A stretch of DNA of 64,000 bases. It comes from Sphingomonas sp. Lineage in GTDB: Bacteria > Pseudomonadota > Alphaproteobacteria > Sphingomonadales > Sphingomonadaceae. The stretch covers positions 1,277,033 to 1,341,032 of the forward strand of contig NZ_JANINP010000006.1 of assembly GCF_024508665.1 (NCBI RefSeq), in the 5' to 3' direction. The notes beneath the pieces were generated by a model, which was not told the origin of the DNA, did no database searches, and saw nothing but the letters and a program-made list of their open reading frames with translations. Positions 15,287 to 24,726 of the stretch are shown in pieces. How positions within the stretch are numbered: the first letter of the stretch is position 1; each line of letters starts with the position of its first letter. A program made the position numbers and the translations under genes.

Positions 15287-15978
15287 CGCTCGATTTCTCG
15301 ATCATCGGGGTCTCCTTTCCCTATCTGTTCCTCGACGGGATGCGGCTTACCCTCGAGCTGACGATCGTCGGCGCCTCGGGCGGGCTGGTGCTCGGCACGC
15401 TGGTCGCGCTGCTGCGCGGCTCGCGCCGTCGCCTGGTCCGGTTGGGAGCGACGCTCTACGTCGACGTCCTTCGGGCACTGCCCCTCATCCTGATCATCTT
15501 CTGGTTCTATTTTCTCGCGCCCTTCGTCGCGGCCGCCCTGATGGGCGGCGGCACGCCGCCCGCCATCGGCGCGTTCACGTCCGCCATCCTCGCCCTAATC
15601 CTCTTCGAAGGCGCTTATTTCTGCGAGATCGTGCGGGCCGGCATCCAGGCCGTCCCCAGCGGCCAGGTCCGGGCCGCGCTCGCGCTTGGGCTGTCGCCGG
15701 CAAGAACGATGCTGCTCATCGTCCTTCCCCAGGCCTTTCGCCACGTCGTCCCGATCCTCCTGACCCAGGTGATCGTGCTGTTCCAGGACACGTCGCTCGT
15801 CTCGGTCATTTCCCTCACCGATTTTCTCGGTGCGGCCTCCAATGTCGCCGAGCGTGACGGACATATCGTCGAACTCTATCTGACGGCAGCGCTCACCTAT
15901 TTCACGATCTGCCTGTCGCTCTCCCTCGTCGTCAGGCGCCAGCAGCGGCGCCTGGCCGTTCGCGCCCGCATAGGATGA
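15283..15978 (+). CDS. Amino-acid ABC transporter permease, GltK-like
   Basis: A 231-residue second permease with [20 protein letters not shown] and an EAA-type loop [23 protein letters not shown]. It pairs with the GltJ-like protein in the membrane. The ATG at 15283 overlaps the previous stop (ATGA); the same frame is open much further upstream, but only as an antisense-free shadow of gltJ. The stop overlaps the start of the ATPase gene. Confidence 0.9.
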   Translation: MTLDFSIIGVSFPYLFLDGMRLTLELTIVGASGGLVLGTLVALLRGSRRRLVRLGATLYVDVLRALPLILIIFWFYFLAPFVAAALMGGGTPPAIGAFTSAILALILFEGAYFCEIVRAGIQAVPSGQVRAALALGLSPARTMLLIVLPQAFRHVVPILLTQVIVLFQDTSLVSVISLTDFLGAASNVAERDGHIVELYLTAALTYFTICLSLSLVVRRQQRRLAVRARIG

Positions 15979-16766
15979 CGCCGATGTCCCGACCGTCCCT
16001 GACCTATCCGGGCAAGACAGCCGCCTCGGCAGAACGGCCGATGATAGAATTGGCCGGCGTCGACAAATGGTTCGGTACGTTCCAGGTGCTCAAGGGGTGT
16101 TCGGCAACCGTGGCGCGCGGCGAGGTCGTCGTCCTGTGCGGCCCTTCGGGCTCCGGCAAATCGACCCTCATCAAATGTATCAACGCGCTCGAGCCGGTGA
16201 GCGGAGGGAACATCACACTGGACGGAGAGCCGGCGACCGGCGCAGGCGACCTGCCCCGGTTGCGCGCGCGCGTCGGCATGGTCTTTCAGCAATTCGAACT
16301 CTTCTCCCACCTGCGGATCATCGACAATCTCTGCCTCGCCCAGCAGAAAGTGTTGAAGCGCAGCCGCGCGGAAGCGGAAGCGCGGTCGGACGACCTCCTC
16401 CAAAGGTTCGGTCTCCTCGATCATCGCCGCAAATATCCCGCCCAGCTTTCCGGAGGGCAGCAGCAGCGCGTCGCCATCGCCAGGGCGCTCGCCATGGATC
16501 CCGTCGCCATGCTGTTCGATGAGCCCACCTCCGCGCTCGATCCCGAAATGGTCGGTGAGGTGCTCGATGTCATGGTCGGCCTCGCCACGAGCGGCATGAC
16601 GATGATGGTCGTGACTCACGAAATGGGGTTCGCTCGCAAGGTCGCCGACAGGATCCTCTTCATGGACCGGGGCGAGATCGTCGAGGAGGCAACCGCGCAG
16701 GACTTCTTCGAACGGCCCAAAAGCCTCCGGGCGGCGGAATTCATCAAGAGCATCGGGGCGGGATGA
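15975..16766 (+). CDS. Amino-acid ABC transporter ATP-binding protein, GltL-like
   Basis: The 263-residue ATPase has Walker A GPSGSGKS (56-63), a Q-loop in MVFQQFELF, the signature LSGGQQQR (~159-166), Walker [12 protein letters not shown] and the switch His in VTHE. This is the polar-amino-acid (GlnQ/GltL) subfamily. It has about 20 extra N-terminal residues before the usual start; ATG at residue 4 and Met23 are alternatives. It completes a full importer (binding protein, two permeases, ATPase) in one overlapping operon. Confidence 0.93.
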   Translation: MTPMSRPSLTYPGKTAASAERPMIELAGVDKWFGTFQVLKGCSATVARGEVVVLCGPSGSGKSTLIKCINALEPVSGGNITLDGEPATGAGDLPRLRARVGMVFQQFELFSHLRIIDNLCLAQQKVLKRSRAEAEARSDDLLQRFGLLDHRRKYPAQLSGGQQQRVAIARALAMDPVAMLFDEPTSALDPEMVGEVLDVMVGLATSGMTMMVVTHEMGFARKVADRILFMDRGEIVEEATAQDFFERPKSLRAAEFIKSIGAG

Positions 16767-17623
16767 TGGGCGGGCCCTGGCAGGACGATGCGGCTTTCGC
16801 GTTTGGCGATCTCGTGGCCGCGGGCGCCATCGCCGAGCAATGGCGGCGGAGCGGCACGTTCCTTCTTGCGGGGCTGTGCGGCCCCCAGGGGTCGGGCAAA
16901 TCCACGACCGCCGCGCGGCTGGTGGAGCGTCTTGGCGGACACGGCCTGCGTGCGATCGTATGCGCACTCGACGATTTCTATCTCACGCGGTCCGAACGCG
17001 GGTCGCTCGCTACAAAAGTCCATCCGCTATTGGCGACGCGCGGTGTCCCGGGGACACACGACCTCGCCTTGCTCGGCGATACGATCTCGGCCTTGCGCAG
17101 TGCGACCGGCGACACGACGATCCTCCTCCCCATATTCGACAAGGCGCTCGACGACCGCCTCGACCGGAGCGACTGGCGCGTGCATCGCGGACCCGTCGAC
17201 ATCGTCATTCTCGAAGGCTGGTGCATCGGGGCGCGGCCCCAGAGCGCCGCCCAATTGGCGGAGCCGCTGAACGCGCTCGAGCGCGACCGCGACGCCGACG
17301 GCGTCTGGCGGCGATATGTCAACGAGCAACTCGAGACGGGCTATGCGCCCTTGTTCGGCACGCTCGACTTCAACCTGCTCTTGCAGCCGCCGTCCTTCGA
17401 TTGCGTCCTTTCGTGGCGTGCCGAACAGGAAGCCGGCCTGTCGCGGCGCGCCGGAGCGCGCGCGCCGATGACGCGCGCCGAGCTTGCGTTCTTCATTGCC
17501 CATTACGAGCGATTGACGCGATGGCTGCTCTTGGACCAGCCGGCTGACTTGATCGTCGATCTCGATATGCGCCGCGCCCCCTATGCCTGGCGGCTGGGCG
17601 CCGGATCGGGACGGCACGCATGA
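16763..17623 (+). CDS. D-glycerate 3-kinase-like P-loop kinase
   Basis: The 286-residue protein has a Walker A GPQGSGKS (40-47), the substrate motif DDFYLT (70-75) and RGVPGTHD (93-100), followed by ILEGWCIG near 154-161. This combination is the hallmark of the plant/yeast-type D-glycerate 3-kinase family, distinct from GarK/GlxK. Product would be 3-phosphoglycerate entering glycolysis. Its place behind an amino-acid importer fits serine-type carbon flow (serine, hydroxypyruvate, glycerate), although no aminotransferase is in the operon. Overlaps the ATPase gene by 4 bases. Confidence 0.82.
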   Translation: MMGGPWQDDAAFAFGDLVAAGAIAEQWRRSGTFLLAGLCGPQGSGKSTTAARLVERLGGHGLRAIVCALDDFYLTRSERGSLATKVHPLLATRGVPGTHDLALLGDTISALRSATGDTTILLPIFDKALDDRLDRSDWRVHRGPVDIVILEGWCIGARPQSAAQLAEPLNALERDRDADGVWRRYVNEQLETGYAPLFGTLDFNLLLQPPSFDCVLSWRAEQEAGLSRRAGARAPMTRAELAFFIAHYERLTRWLLLDQPADLIVDLDMRRAPYAWRLGAGSGRHA

Positions 17624-17635
17624 CGGGAGATAGAG

Positions 17636-18157
17636 ATGCGGTTGCGGACATTGCTCCTTTGCCTGTGCCTTCTCGGGTGCGCCGTCCCAGCGGCCGCGCG
17701 GACGCCAGCGGAGCGGGACGTCGAGGCCCTGGTCTCGGGGTTCTGCGACAGCTGGAACCGGCACGATGCGACAGCACTCGCGGCGCTCATGGCGCAGGAC
17801 GGCGACTTCGTGACCGTCGCCAGCCGCTGGTTTCACGGCAGGCACGACATCGAGCTCTATCATCGCCGCCTGTTCGCGGGGCGCTACCGCCAATCGACCT
17901 TCCTTTCACGCGCAGTGCGGTTCCGCTTCGTGACCCCGCGACTGGCCGTCGTCCATTGGATCTGGCAACTCTCCGGCAATACCGACGCGGCCGGCGCGGC
18001 CCGTCCGCCTTCCTGGGGCATGATGTCGATGGTCGCGGCCAGGCGGGGAAAGCGCTGGTCGATCGTGACCGCCCACGAATCCACCGGGCGCAAGGCGCCG
18101 GCCGGCGAGGAACTGGGCATCGACCTGCCGATGCCGCTTCCCGACGATCTGCCCTGA
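17636..18157 (+). CDS. Exported NTF2-like (SgcJ/EcaC-type) protein
   Basis: A 173-residue protein with a signal peptide (MRLRTLLLCLCLLGCAVPAAA, cut near residue 21) and a compact alpha+beta domain containing FCDSWNRHDATALAALMAQDGDFVTVASRWFHGR, the typical opening of the SgcJ/EcaC/DUF4440 NTF2-like family. Such small domains bind ligands or act as isomerases/hydrolases; function varies widely. It ends the importer operon, with GGGAGATAGAG as ribosome binding site. No role assigned. Confidence 0.75.
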   Translation: MRLRTLLLCLCLLGCAVPAAARTPAERDVEALVSGFCDSWNRHDATALAALMAQDGDFVTVASRWFHGRHDIELYHRRLFAGRYRQSTFLSRAVRFRFVTPRLAVVHWIWQLSGNTDAAGAARPPSWGMMSMVAARRGKRWSIVTAHESTGRKAPAGEELGIDLPMPLPDDLP

Positions 18158-18265
18158 TCCAGGATCGTTGCCCGCCGGCTCTTGCCGGCCGGGGCGGTCA
18201 GTGGTCCGCGCCGAACGCGCACTCCGTTTTGCGTGCCGGAACCAAGCGTCGCGATCGCCTCAAGC

Positions 18266-18282
18266 GTTGCGCTTTGCGCAAC
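18266..18282. promoter_or_regulatory. GTTGCGC-N3-GCGCAAC palindrome upstream of the TonB receptor
   Basis: GTTGCGCTTTGCGCAAC is a perfect 7+7 palindrome with a 3-base centre, ~140 bases ahead of the TonB-receptor start. It contains TGCGCTTTGCGCA, the T-N11-A form of LysR-type sites. The same arms with a GGG centre recur at 30509-30525. The nearby LysR gene at 26336 is the natural candidate regulator. Confidence 0.65.
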
Positions 18283-18421
18283 ACAGCCGAATGCACATTG
18301 ATCTGTGGGAGGGCGGCACCATGCTGTAGCTTTCCCCATCGACGCCAAGGTCGAACAGCGACAGCGTGCAACACTATTTCTCACATGACCGTGAAGGTTT
18401 GATGACATAAAGGGGAATTCG

Positions 18422-20626
18422 ATGCGAAATATCTCGCGAAGCCGCAAAGTAATGCTGGCGACTATCTCCATGGCTGCGATCGGCTGGGTCTCGGCTGCCG
18501 CGGCCCAGACCGCTCCGCCGTCGACAGATGTTCCTGCCGCAAGCGACGATATGTCGAACGATATCGTCGTCACCGCGCAGAAACGCGCCGAGCGTGTTCG
18601 CGATATTCCGCTGTCGATCACCGCGGTGTCGGGCGCGGACCTGGCGCTGCGCGGCCTGTCGGATGCGCAATCGCTCTCTTTCAACGTGCCCGGCCTCAGC
18701 GTCTTCAACCAGGGCGGCGGACAATTGGACATCTCGATCCGCGGCGTCCAAAGCTATCGCGGCAAATCGTCGCTCACCGGCGTCTATGTCGATGACGCGC
18801 CGCTCTCCGGCCTCCAAAGCGGCTTCATCGCAGGCTATGTCGATTTCGCGGCGGTCGACCTGCAGCGCGTCGAAGTGCTCAAGGGGCCGCAGGGCACCTT
18901 GTTCGGCGAAGGTGCCGTGGGCGGGGTGCTTCGCTATATCACCAACGATCCCGCGCTCGACAAGGTCAGCGGCAGCATCACCCTTTCAGGCTATACGACC
19001 CAGGGCGGAGACCCGTCGGGCGAGGCCACGGGCGTCATCAATCTCCCGCTCACTGACAAGCTCGGTGTGAGGGTCACCGGCCTCTACAAGACGCTCGGCG
19101 GCTGGATCGAAAATGTCGGCACCGGCGTCTCCAATTACAATGACGAGCAGGTCGGCGACGTCCGGGTCAAGGCGCTGTGGCAGCCCACCGCCCGGCTGAC
19201 GATCAAGGCGCTCGCCAACGTCCATCGCGACCGCGGCGACGGCAACAATATCGTCAATTATCCGCTGCTCACCACGTTCCGCAACTATGAGGGAACGTCG
19301 TTCCTCCAGGCCTTCGATCCCAAGTTCCCGACCAACTACCGCAACGACTTCGAGCTCTACAACTTGTCGGCCAGTTACGATCTCGGCTTTGCGACGCTGC
19401 TGTCCTCGACCTCGCGGCTCAACACCAATTCGAGCGGTCAATACACGCAGCTTTATGGCGGTACGCCGCCGGCCGGCAATCCCTATCCCCTGTTCGAGCA
19501 GGTCCAGCTCGGGTTCGGCAATCGCCTGCGGATGACTACCGAGGAACTCCGCCTGACCTCGGCCTCGACCACGCCGTTCAAATGGGTGCTGGGGGCCAGC
19601 TACAAGGACCAGAGCCTCGATGCGATCCCGGGGAGCCGCTACGCCCGGCTGACCTATGGTGCCCGCGTCCAGCAGGGGATCAACGCCGGCGTCGTCAACA
19701 ATACGCTCAGCAAGTCATGGGCGGTCTATGGCGACCTTTCCTACAAGATCGCCAGCATGCTCGAAGTCGGTGGCGGCCTGCGCTATTTCGACGACAAGCG
19801 CCACGATTCCGACAATGTCGCCGGACACCCCTCCTTTTCAGGATCGTTCGGCAAGCTCACCTATCGCGCCTTTGCCCGGCTGAAGGTGAACGACAATATC
19901 AATATCTACGGCAATATCGGCAGCGGCTTTCGCAGCGGCGGCTTCAATGCCGCCAACAAGGTGGCGATGGGGGCGCCTGCCCATATCGGCAACGAGACGT
20001 CGATCGCCTATGAAGTGGGAACCAAGACCAGCTTCCTCGACGGCGCCGTCGCGTTCGACTTCGCCGCCTTCGAAACCCGATACCGCGATCAGCAACAGGA
20101 CGTGACGCTGATCAACAGCTCGGGGGTCCTGGTGCAATATACGACCAATGCGGGCAATGCGAACATTCGCGGGCTGGAATGGCTGCTGTCGCTCCGTCCG
20201 GTGCGCTCGTTCAAGCTCAATTTCAGCGGCGACGTCTTCGACAGCAAATATACCAAGGTCTCACCCGTCGCCGCGGTATATGTCGGCGATCCGATGTCCT
20301 TCGTGCCCAATTTCGACCTTCAGGTCTCGGCCAACTACCAGTTCCACTGGGCGTCCGACCTGCCTGGCTTCATCGACATCGACCTGACCCACCGCGGCAA
20401 GCAATATTCGATCTGGCGCGGATTGACGCTCGGCTCGCAATATGACGTCTCGCATCCCTTGACCTTCCTCCAGGCGAGCGTCGGCATCTCCTATCAGGGT
20501 TTCCAGTTCACAGTGTTCGGAAAGAACCTGCTCAACGAACGCCACCCGCTCGTGCCCAATCCTACCGGCGTCTATGCCCAGGGCAGGCCGCGCCAGATCG
20601 GTGTCACCATCGGCAAGAGCTTTTGA
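18422..20626 (+). CDS. TonB-dependent outer-membrane receptor
   Basis: The 734-residue protein has a signal peptide (cut after AAAAQ near residue 30), a TonB-box-like NDIVVTAQKRAERVRDIP (~45-62), a plug domain with LSFNVPGLSVFNQGGGQLDISIRGVQ and VEVLKGPQGTLFGEGAVGGVL, and a barrel ending in aromatic F (GVTIGKSF). It should bind a scarce or bulky substrate at the cell surface and import it using TonB energy. It heads a run with a CocE-type hydrolase, an MFS carrier, a beta-lactamase and an M81 peptidase, pointing to an organic substrate such as a peptide or ester rather than iron. Start is supported by AAAGGGGAA. Confidence 0.93.
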   Translation: MRNISRSRKVMLATISMAAIGWVSAAAAQTAPPSTDVPAASDDMSNDIVVTAQKRAERVRDIPLSITAVSGADLALRGLSDAQSLSFNVPGLSVFNQGGGQLDISIRGVQSYRGKSSLTGVYVDDAPLSGLQSGFIAGYVDFAAVDLQRVEVLKGPQGTLFGEGAVGGVLRYITNDPALDKVSGSITLSGYTTQGGDPSGEATGVINLPLTDKLGVRVTGLYKTLGGWIENVGTGVSNYNDEQVGDVRVKALWQPTARLTIKALANVHRDRGDGNNIVNYPLLTTFRNYEGTSFLQAFDPKFPTNYRNDFELYNLSASYDLGFATLLSSTSRLNTNSSGQYTQLYGGTPPAGNPYPLFEQVQLGFGNRLRMTTEELRLTSASTTPFKWVLGASYKDQSLDAIPGSRYARLTYGARVQQGINAGVVNNTLSKSWAVYGDLSYKIASMLEVGGGLRYFDDKRHDSDNVAGHPSFSGSFGKLTYRAFARLKVNDNINIYGNIGSGFRSGGFNAANKVAMGAPAHIGNETSIAYEVGTKTSFLDGAVAFDFAAFETRYRDQQQDVTLINSSGVLVQYTTNAGNANIRGLEWLLSLRPVRSFKLNFSGDVFDSKYTKVSPVAAVYVGDPMSFVPNFDLQVSANYQFHWASDLPGFIDIDLTHRGKQYSIWRGLTLGSQYDVSHPLTFLQASVGISYQGFQFTVFGKNLLNERHPLVPNPTGVYAQGRPRQIGVTIGKSF

Positions 20627-20640
20627 GTGAAGGAGGCGTG

Positions 20641-22620
20641 ATGAGGGGCACGCCTCGCATCGGATCCGCCCGCCCGGCCGTTCCTCCCGAGCGGAGGCCG
20701 GCCGGCCGGCGAGGCCATGCGGCCGGGTGCCGGCATCCGGCGCACGGCGCCGGTTGGCGGCACCCGCTCGCGCTCTTCCTCGCTGGAGCGCTGATGGCGG
20801 TCCTGTCGCCGGCGGCCGCCGCACCGCCTCGGGGGGAGGATGGTACGGCGGCCGCGTCCGCTTATGAGGGTGCTGATCGGGCGCGGGTCGCGCTCGACTG
20901 GAAAGTCGACGTTCCGATGCGCGACCAGGTGGCGCTCGCGGCAACGCTCTATCGGCCCAAGGCCGGCGCTGCCGATGGCTGCATCGTCGCGATCACGCCC
21001 TATACCCGCGACAAGCTGACCCGGTTTGGCCAATGGTTCGCGGCCAAAGGCTGGGCGTTTCTGGCCGTCGACGCTCGCGGCCGGGGAGACTCGCAAGGGC
21101 AGTTCCGGCCGTTCCTCCAGGAAGCCCGTGACGGATATGACGTCGTGGAATGGATGGGCGCGCGCGCGGAATGCGCGCGCGGCGTCGTCATGTGGGGCAA
21201 TTCCTATCTCGGCTACGCCCAATGGGCCGCCGCCCGGGAGCGGCCGCCGCACCTCAAGGCGATCGCGCCGGCCGCCGCGCCGATGATGGGCTACGACTTC
21301 ATCATGCGCGGCGGCGTGCGCACGCCCTATCTCATGCGCTGGCTCGTCAATACGGCCGGCCACGCCTCGCAAGCCAATCTCTTCGGCGACCTCGATTTCT
21401 GGGCGCGGCACTATCGGGACTATTTCATCTCCGGCATGCGGTTCGAGGATTTCGACCAGGCCGTGGGCCTGCCGTCCCCGACCTTTCGCGAATGGATTTC
21501 CCATCCCTCGCTCGACGCTTATTGGGACGCCTACAGCCCGACTGCCGACCAATATCGGCGGATCGATATACCGGCTCTCACCATCACCGGCATGTATGAC
21601 GACTGCCAGACCGGTGCGCTGCGTTATTATCGCGAGCACGAGCGATTGGGCAGTGCTGTCGGACGCGCCGGCCAGTTCCTCGTCATCGGTCCCTGGGATC
21701 ACCGCGGGACATCGGTTCCTCATCTCGATATCGGCGGGGTTGCCGCCGGTCCCCGGGCAATGCTCGCGCTCGATCAGCTCCATCTCGACTGGTACCGCTG
21801 GGCGCTGGGAGAGGGGCCAAGACCCGCCTTTCTCGAACGCCGCGTCGCTTATTACGTTCTGGGCGCCGACCAATGGCGTTATGCCGATACGCTCGATGCC
21901 GTAACCGCAGCCAATGTGCCTCTTTTTCTCGGTTCCACGGCAAACGCGACGGCGATCGACGGAAGCGGTACGCTTGGCGCCGCTGCGGCAAATGGCCCCC
22001 CCGATCATTATCGCTACGATCCCAACGACCCGAACGGCCCGGAAATCGATGCCGAGTTCAAGGCGGATGGCGGATCCTTTGTCGACGAGCCCCTGCCGAT
22101 CGCCCTCCAGGGACGCGAGCTCGTCTATCAGACCCGCGCCTTTGCCGCCGATGTCGACCTTGCCGGCTTCTTCCGGCTGAAGGCCTGGTTGCAGATCGAT
22201 CGACCGGATACCGACATCTATGTCTCGGTCTATGACGTCTCGCCCGAGGGCAGGACGGTCCGCCTCAGCAACGACCTGGTTCGCGCGCGATATCGCCAAA
22301 GCCTGCGCACGCCGACGCTCCTGCGGCCGGACGAAATCGCGCTGTTCGACTTCAACCGCTTCACCTTTGCCGCCGCGCGCATCGCCAAAGGCCATCGCCT
22401 GCGCCTCGTGATCGCCCCCATGGGCCGGTACGACGGCAATACCGGCATCACTTTCGCGGAGAAGAATTACGGGTCGGGCGGCGATGTCGCGCGCGAAAGC
22501 GCGTCCGACGGCCGTCCTGTAACCGTGAAGCTCTATCATGACCGGCAGCGGCCGTCCTTCCTGTCGCTCCCCGTCAATCGCGATGCCGACCGCGCCGCTT
22601 TGGCAGCGGAGGGCCGCTAG
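20641..22620 (+). CDS. CocE/NonD-family serine hydrolase (acyl/peptide ester hydrolase)
   Basis: The 659-residue protein starts at the ATG behind AAGGAGG (20630-20636). An alanine-rich hydrophobic stretch ends near residue 61 (LALFLAGALMAVLSPAAAA), so it is probably exported; Met52 is an alternative start. The alpha/beta-hydrolase part has nucleophile S188 in GNSYLG, then an acid in ITGMYDD and a His in GPWDHRG. A C-terminal jelly-roll domain follows (VDLAGFFRLKAWLQIDRPDTD). The G-x-S-Y-x-G elbow and layout match the CocE/NonD family, which includes cocaine esterase, glutaryl acylases and alpha-amino-acid ester hydrolases. The last act on beta-lactams with D-amino side chains, noteworthy with a beta-lactamase two genes on. 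Confidence 0.85.
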   Translation: MRGTPRIGSARPAVPPERRPAGRRGHAAGCRHPAHGAGWRHPLALFLAGALMAVLSPAAAAPPRGEDGTAAASAYEGADRARVALDWKVDVPMRDQVALAATLYRPKAGAADGCIVAITPYTRDKLTRFGQWFAAKGWAFLAVDARGRGDSQGQFRPFLQEARDGYDVVEWMGARAECARGVVMWGNSYLGYAQWAAARERPPHLKAIAPAAAPMMGYDFIMRGGVRTPYLMRWLVNTAGHASQANLFGDLDFWARHYRDYFISGMRFEDFDQAVGLPSPTFREWISHPSLDAYWDAYSPTADQYRRIDIPALTITGMYDDCQTGALRYYREHERLGSAVGRAGQFLVIGPWDHRGTSVPHLDIGGVAAGPRAMLALDQLHLDWYRWALGEGPRPAFLERRVAYYVLGADQWRYADTLDAVTAANVPLFLGSTANATAIDGSGTLGAAAANGPPDHYRYDPNDPNGPEIDAEFKADGGSFVDEPLPIALQGRELVYQTRAFAADVDLAGFFRLKAWLQIDRPDTDIYVSVYDVSPEGRTVRLSNDLVRARYRQSLRTPTLLRPDEIALFDFNRFTFAAARIAKGHRLRLVIAPMGRYDGNTGITFAEKNYGSGGDVARESASDGRPVTVKLYHDRQRPSFLSLPVNRDADRAALAAEGR

Positions 22621-23832
22621 ATGTCTCTTCGGGGCAAGAAGCCGGCTATCCTGGCGATCCTGTGCATCGCCTATTTCCTGTCCTATATGGACCGTATGGT
22701 GATGGCGACTGCCATCCCCGGGATCGCTGCGGATTTCGGGCTGACGCCGGTTGCGATGGGCGGCGTCCTCAGCGCCTTCTTCCTCGGTTATGCGGCGATG
22801 CAGATCCCGGGCGGGATGCTCGCAGACCGGTTCGGCCCGCGGGTCACCATCTTCGGCGCAATTCTGTGGTGGTCGCTGATGACGCTCGCGACCGGCCTCG
22901 CCGGTTCGCTTGCCGCGATGCTCGTCATCCGTTGCCTGTTCGGCCTGGGCGAGGGGCCCTTTCCACCCGCCGCGTCCAAGACCCTTTCGAGCTGGTTCGA
23001 CCCGGGTGAGGTAGGCCGCGCCAACGGATTGCAGATGGCCGCCTCCGCCGCCGGCGCGGCCGTCGCCCCCGTGCTGGTGAGTTCGCTGACGGGTGCCATC
23101 GGCTGGCGCGCGGTCTTCTTCCTCCTGTTCGTCCCGGGCCTCGCAGTCGCGTTGTGCGCCTGGCTCGTGCTGCCGGCCGCCCGGCCCACCACGAGCGCGC
23201 CGGCCAGGCGGCGCGAGCGCCTGGCACTCCCTGCGCCCCTCGAAGCATCGCTTCGCAACAAGAACGTCGTGCGCTGCGCCCTGGGCTTCCTCCTCGTCAA
23301 CATGGCCAATTGGGGCTTGCTCAGCTGGCTCCCGACCTATCTGCTCTCCGCGCGCCATTTACCGGTCTCGCTGATGGCCCTGTTCTCCGGCATCAGCGCG
23401 CTGGCCTTCGCGGCCGGCCTGGCAGGCGGCGGCGTGATCTGCGATCGCTATTTCAAGCATCGCCTCAAACGTCAGATCATCGTTGCCGTCGCCTGTTGCA
23501 GCCTGCTCACCGCGTTGGCCGCCTATGTCTCGGCTAACGCGCTTGCCGTGACACTCGTGACCGGAGCCTTCTTCTTCATGGGGGTGGGGAACGCGGCCAT
23601 TTTCTGCGTGCCGCTCGCCGTCATGCCACCTTCGTCGACCGGTACCGCGTTCGGCGTTATCAACACCGCCGGACAGATATCCGGCGTGGTATCGCCATTG
23701 CTCCTGGGAGCCGTGGTCCAGAATACCGGGCGGTTCGACCTCGGCCTCTATGTCCTCGTCCTTTTGGCGCTCATCGGCCTCTTACCGATTTCCGCCATGA
23801 AACAATCCGCAGACGATGGGAGCGAGCGATGA
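22621..23832 (+). CDS. MFS transporter (anion:cation symporter-like)
   Basis: A 403-residue protein with 12 hydrophobic segments, starting directly after the preceding TAG. The first loop ADRFGPRVTI and FGLGEGPFPPAASKTLSSWF in helix 4 region are typical of the ACS (ExuT/GudP-like) MFS group, which imports organic anions by proton symport. In this operon it would carry a product of the hydrolase across the inner membrane. It overlaps the beta-lactamase gene by 4 bases (ATGA), so the two are translated together. Confidence 0.88.
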   Translation: MSLRGKKPAILAILCIAYFLSYMDRMVMATAIPGIAADFGLTPVAMGGVLSAFFLGYAAMQIPGGMLADRFGPRVTIFGAILWWSLMTLATGLAGSLAAMLVIRCLFGLGEGPFPPAASKTLSSWFDPGEVGRANGLQMAASAAGAAVAPVLVSSLTGAIGWRAVFFLLFVPGLAVALCAWLVLPAARPTTSAPARRRERLALPAPLEASLRNKNVVRCALGFLLVNMANWGLLSWLPTYLLSARHLPVSLMALFSGISALAFAAGLAGGGVICDRYFKHRLKRQIIVAVACCSLLTALAAYVSANALAVTLVTGAFFFMGVGNAAIFCVPLAVMPPSSTGTAFGVINTAGQISGVVSPLLLGAVVQNTGRFDLGLYVLVLLALIGLLPISAMKQSADDGSER

Positions 23833-24698
23833 ACGACCCCCGCCCGACCCGCCGCGCGGTACTCGCCGCGGCTGCCGGCCTCGCCGTCGCGAACGCGCCC
23901 GCGGCCGACACCGAACTCCAATCGCTCGAGCGACGCGAGGCGCTACAGATCGGCGTGTTCGCGCAAAGGCTCGGCGGGCGCACGATCTGGAGCCATCGCG
24001 CCGACCAACGCTTCCTGATGTGCTCGACCTTCAAGATATTCCTCGTCGCCGCGGTCCTTCGCGAGGCGGACCGCGTGCCGGGGCTTCTCGCACGCGACGT
24101 GCCGCTGGTCCCGGCCAAGCTCCTTGCGAACTCACCCGTCACCGGGCGCCAGCCGCTCCCCGCCTCGCTGAGCGTCGAGCAATTATGCGCCGCCGCCATC
24201 GAATATAGCGACAATAGCGCCGCCAATTGCCTTCTGGATATCGTCGGAGGACCGCCGTCCGTGACCCGGATGTTCCGTCTCCTCGGCGACCCTGTGTCGC
24301 GGCTCGATCGCATCGAGCCCGATCTCAATACCGGTGCGGTCGGCGACACGCGCGACACCACGACGCCGAGAGCGATCGCCGGCGCCCTTTCGCGGCTGAT
24401 CGAGGGATCGGTACTTGGCGAGGCCGCGCGCCGGCGCCTGCTCGGCTGGATGGCGAACGAGCATAATGGCGTGCGCCGCATCCGTGCCGGCATGCCCGCC
24501 GGCTGGCAGGTCGCCGACAAGCCGGGCACCAACAATAGCGGCAGCGTGAACGATATCGCGATCCTGCAATCGCCCTCGGGCCAGCGGTTCCTGCTCGCCA
24601 TCTATGTCCGCTCGCCGGTGGCCGACGTCGCAAGGCTGGAACGCATCATCGCCGGGCTGGCGGCGTCGTTCGCGCAGCGGGCGATTCCCTTAGCCTAA
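23829..24698 (+). CDS. Class A beta-lactamase-family serine hydrolase
   Basis: The 289-residue protein has a Tat-like leader (TRRAVLAAAAGLAVANAPAA). Class A motifs are present: STFK (S66-K69), SDN (127-129), and EPDLN with E163 as the general base. The last motif, normally KTG or KSG, reads K231-P-G-T. Proline at that position is unusual and should change the oxyanion-side wall, so activity or substrate may differ from classical penicillinases. Cys65 before the serine recalls carbapenemase-type enzymes, but its usual partner after KTG is absent. It sits between an MFS carrier and an M81 peptidase in a catabolic operon, so it may open a lactam or peptide for nutrition rather than resistance. 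Confidence 0.85.
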   Translation: MNDPRPTRRAVLAAAAGLAVANAPAADTELQSLERREALQIGVFAQRLGGRTIWSHRADQRFLMCSTFKIFLVAAVLREADRVPGLLARDVPLVPAKLLANSPVTGRQPLPASLSVEQLCAAAIEYSDNSAANCLLDIVGGPPSVTRMFRLLGDPVSRLDRIEPDLNTGAVGDTRDTTTPRAIAGALSRLIEGSVLGEAARRRLLGWMANEHNGVRRIRAGMPAGWQVADKPGTNNSGSVNDIAILQSPSGQRFLLAIYVRSPVADVARLERIIAGLAASFAQRAIPLA

Positions 24699-24726
24699 TT
24701 CCCGACACGTCCTGACAGGATCCAGC

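Noticed and set aside
20572..23358. A 928-codon minus-strand open frame.
   Set aside because: It is antisense to three well-supported genes; long antisense frames are expected at this GC content.
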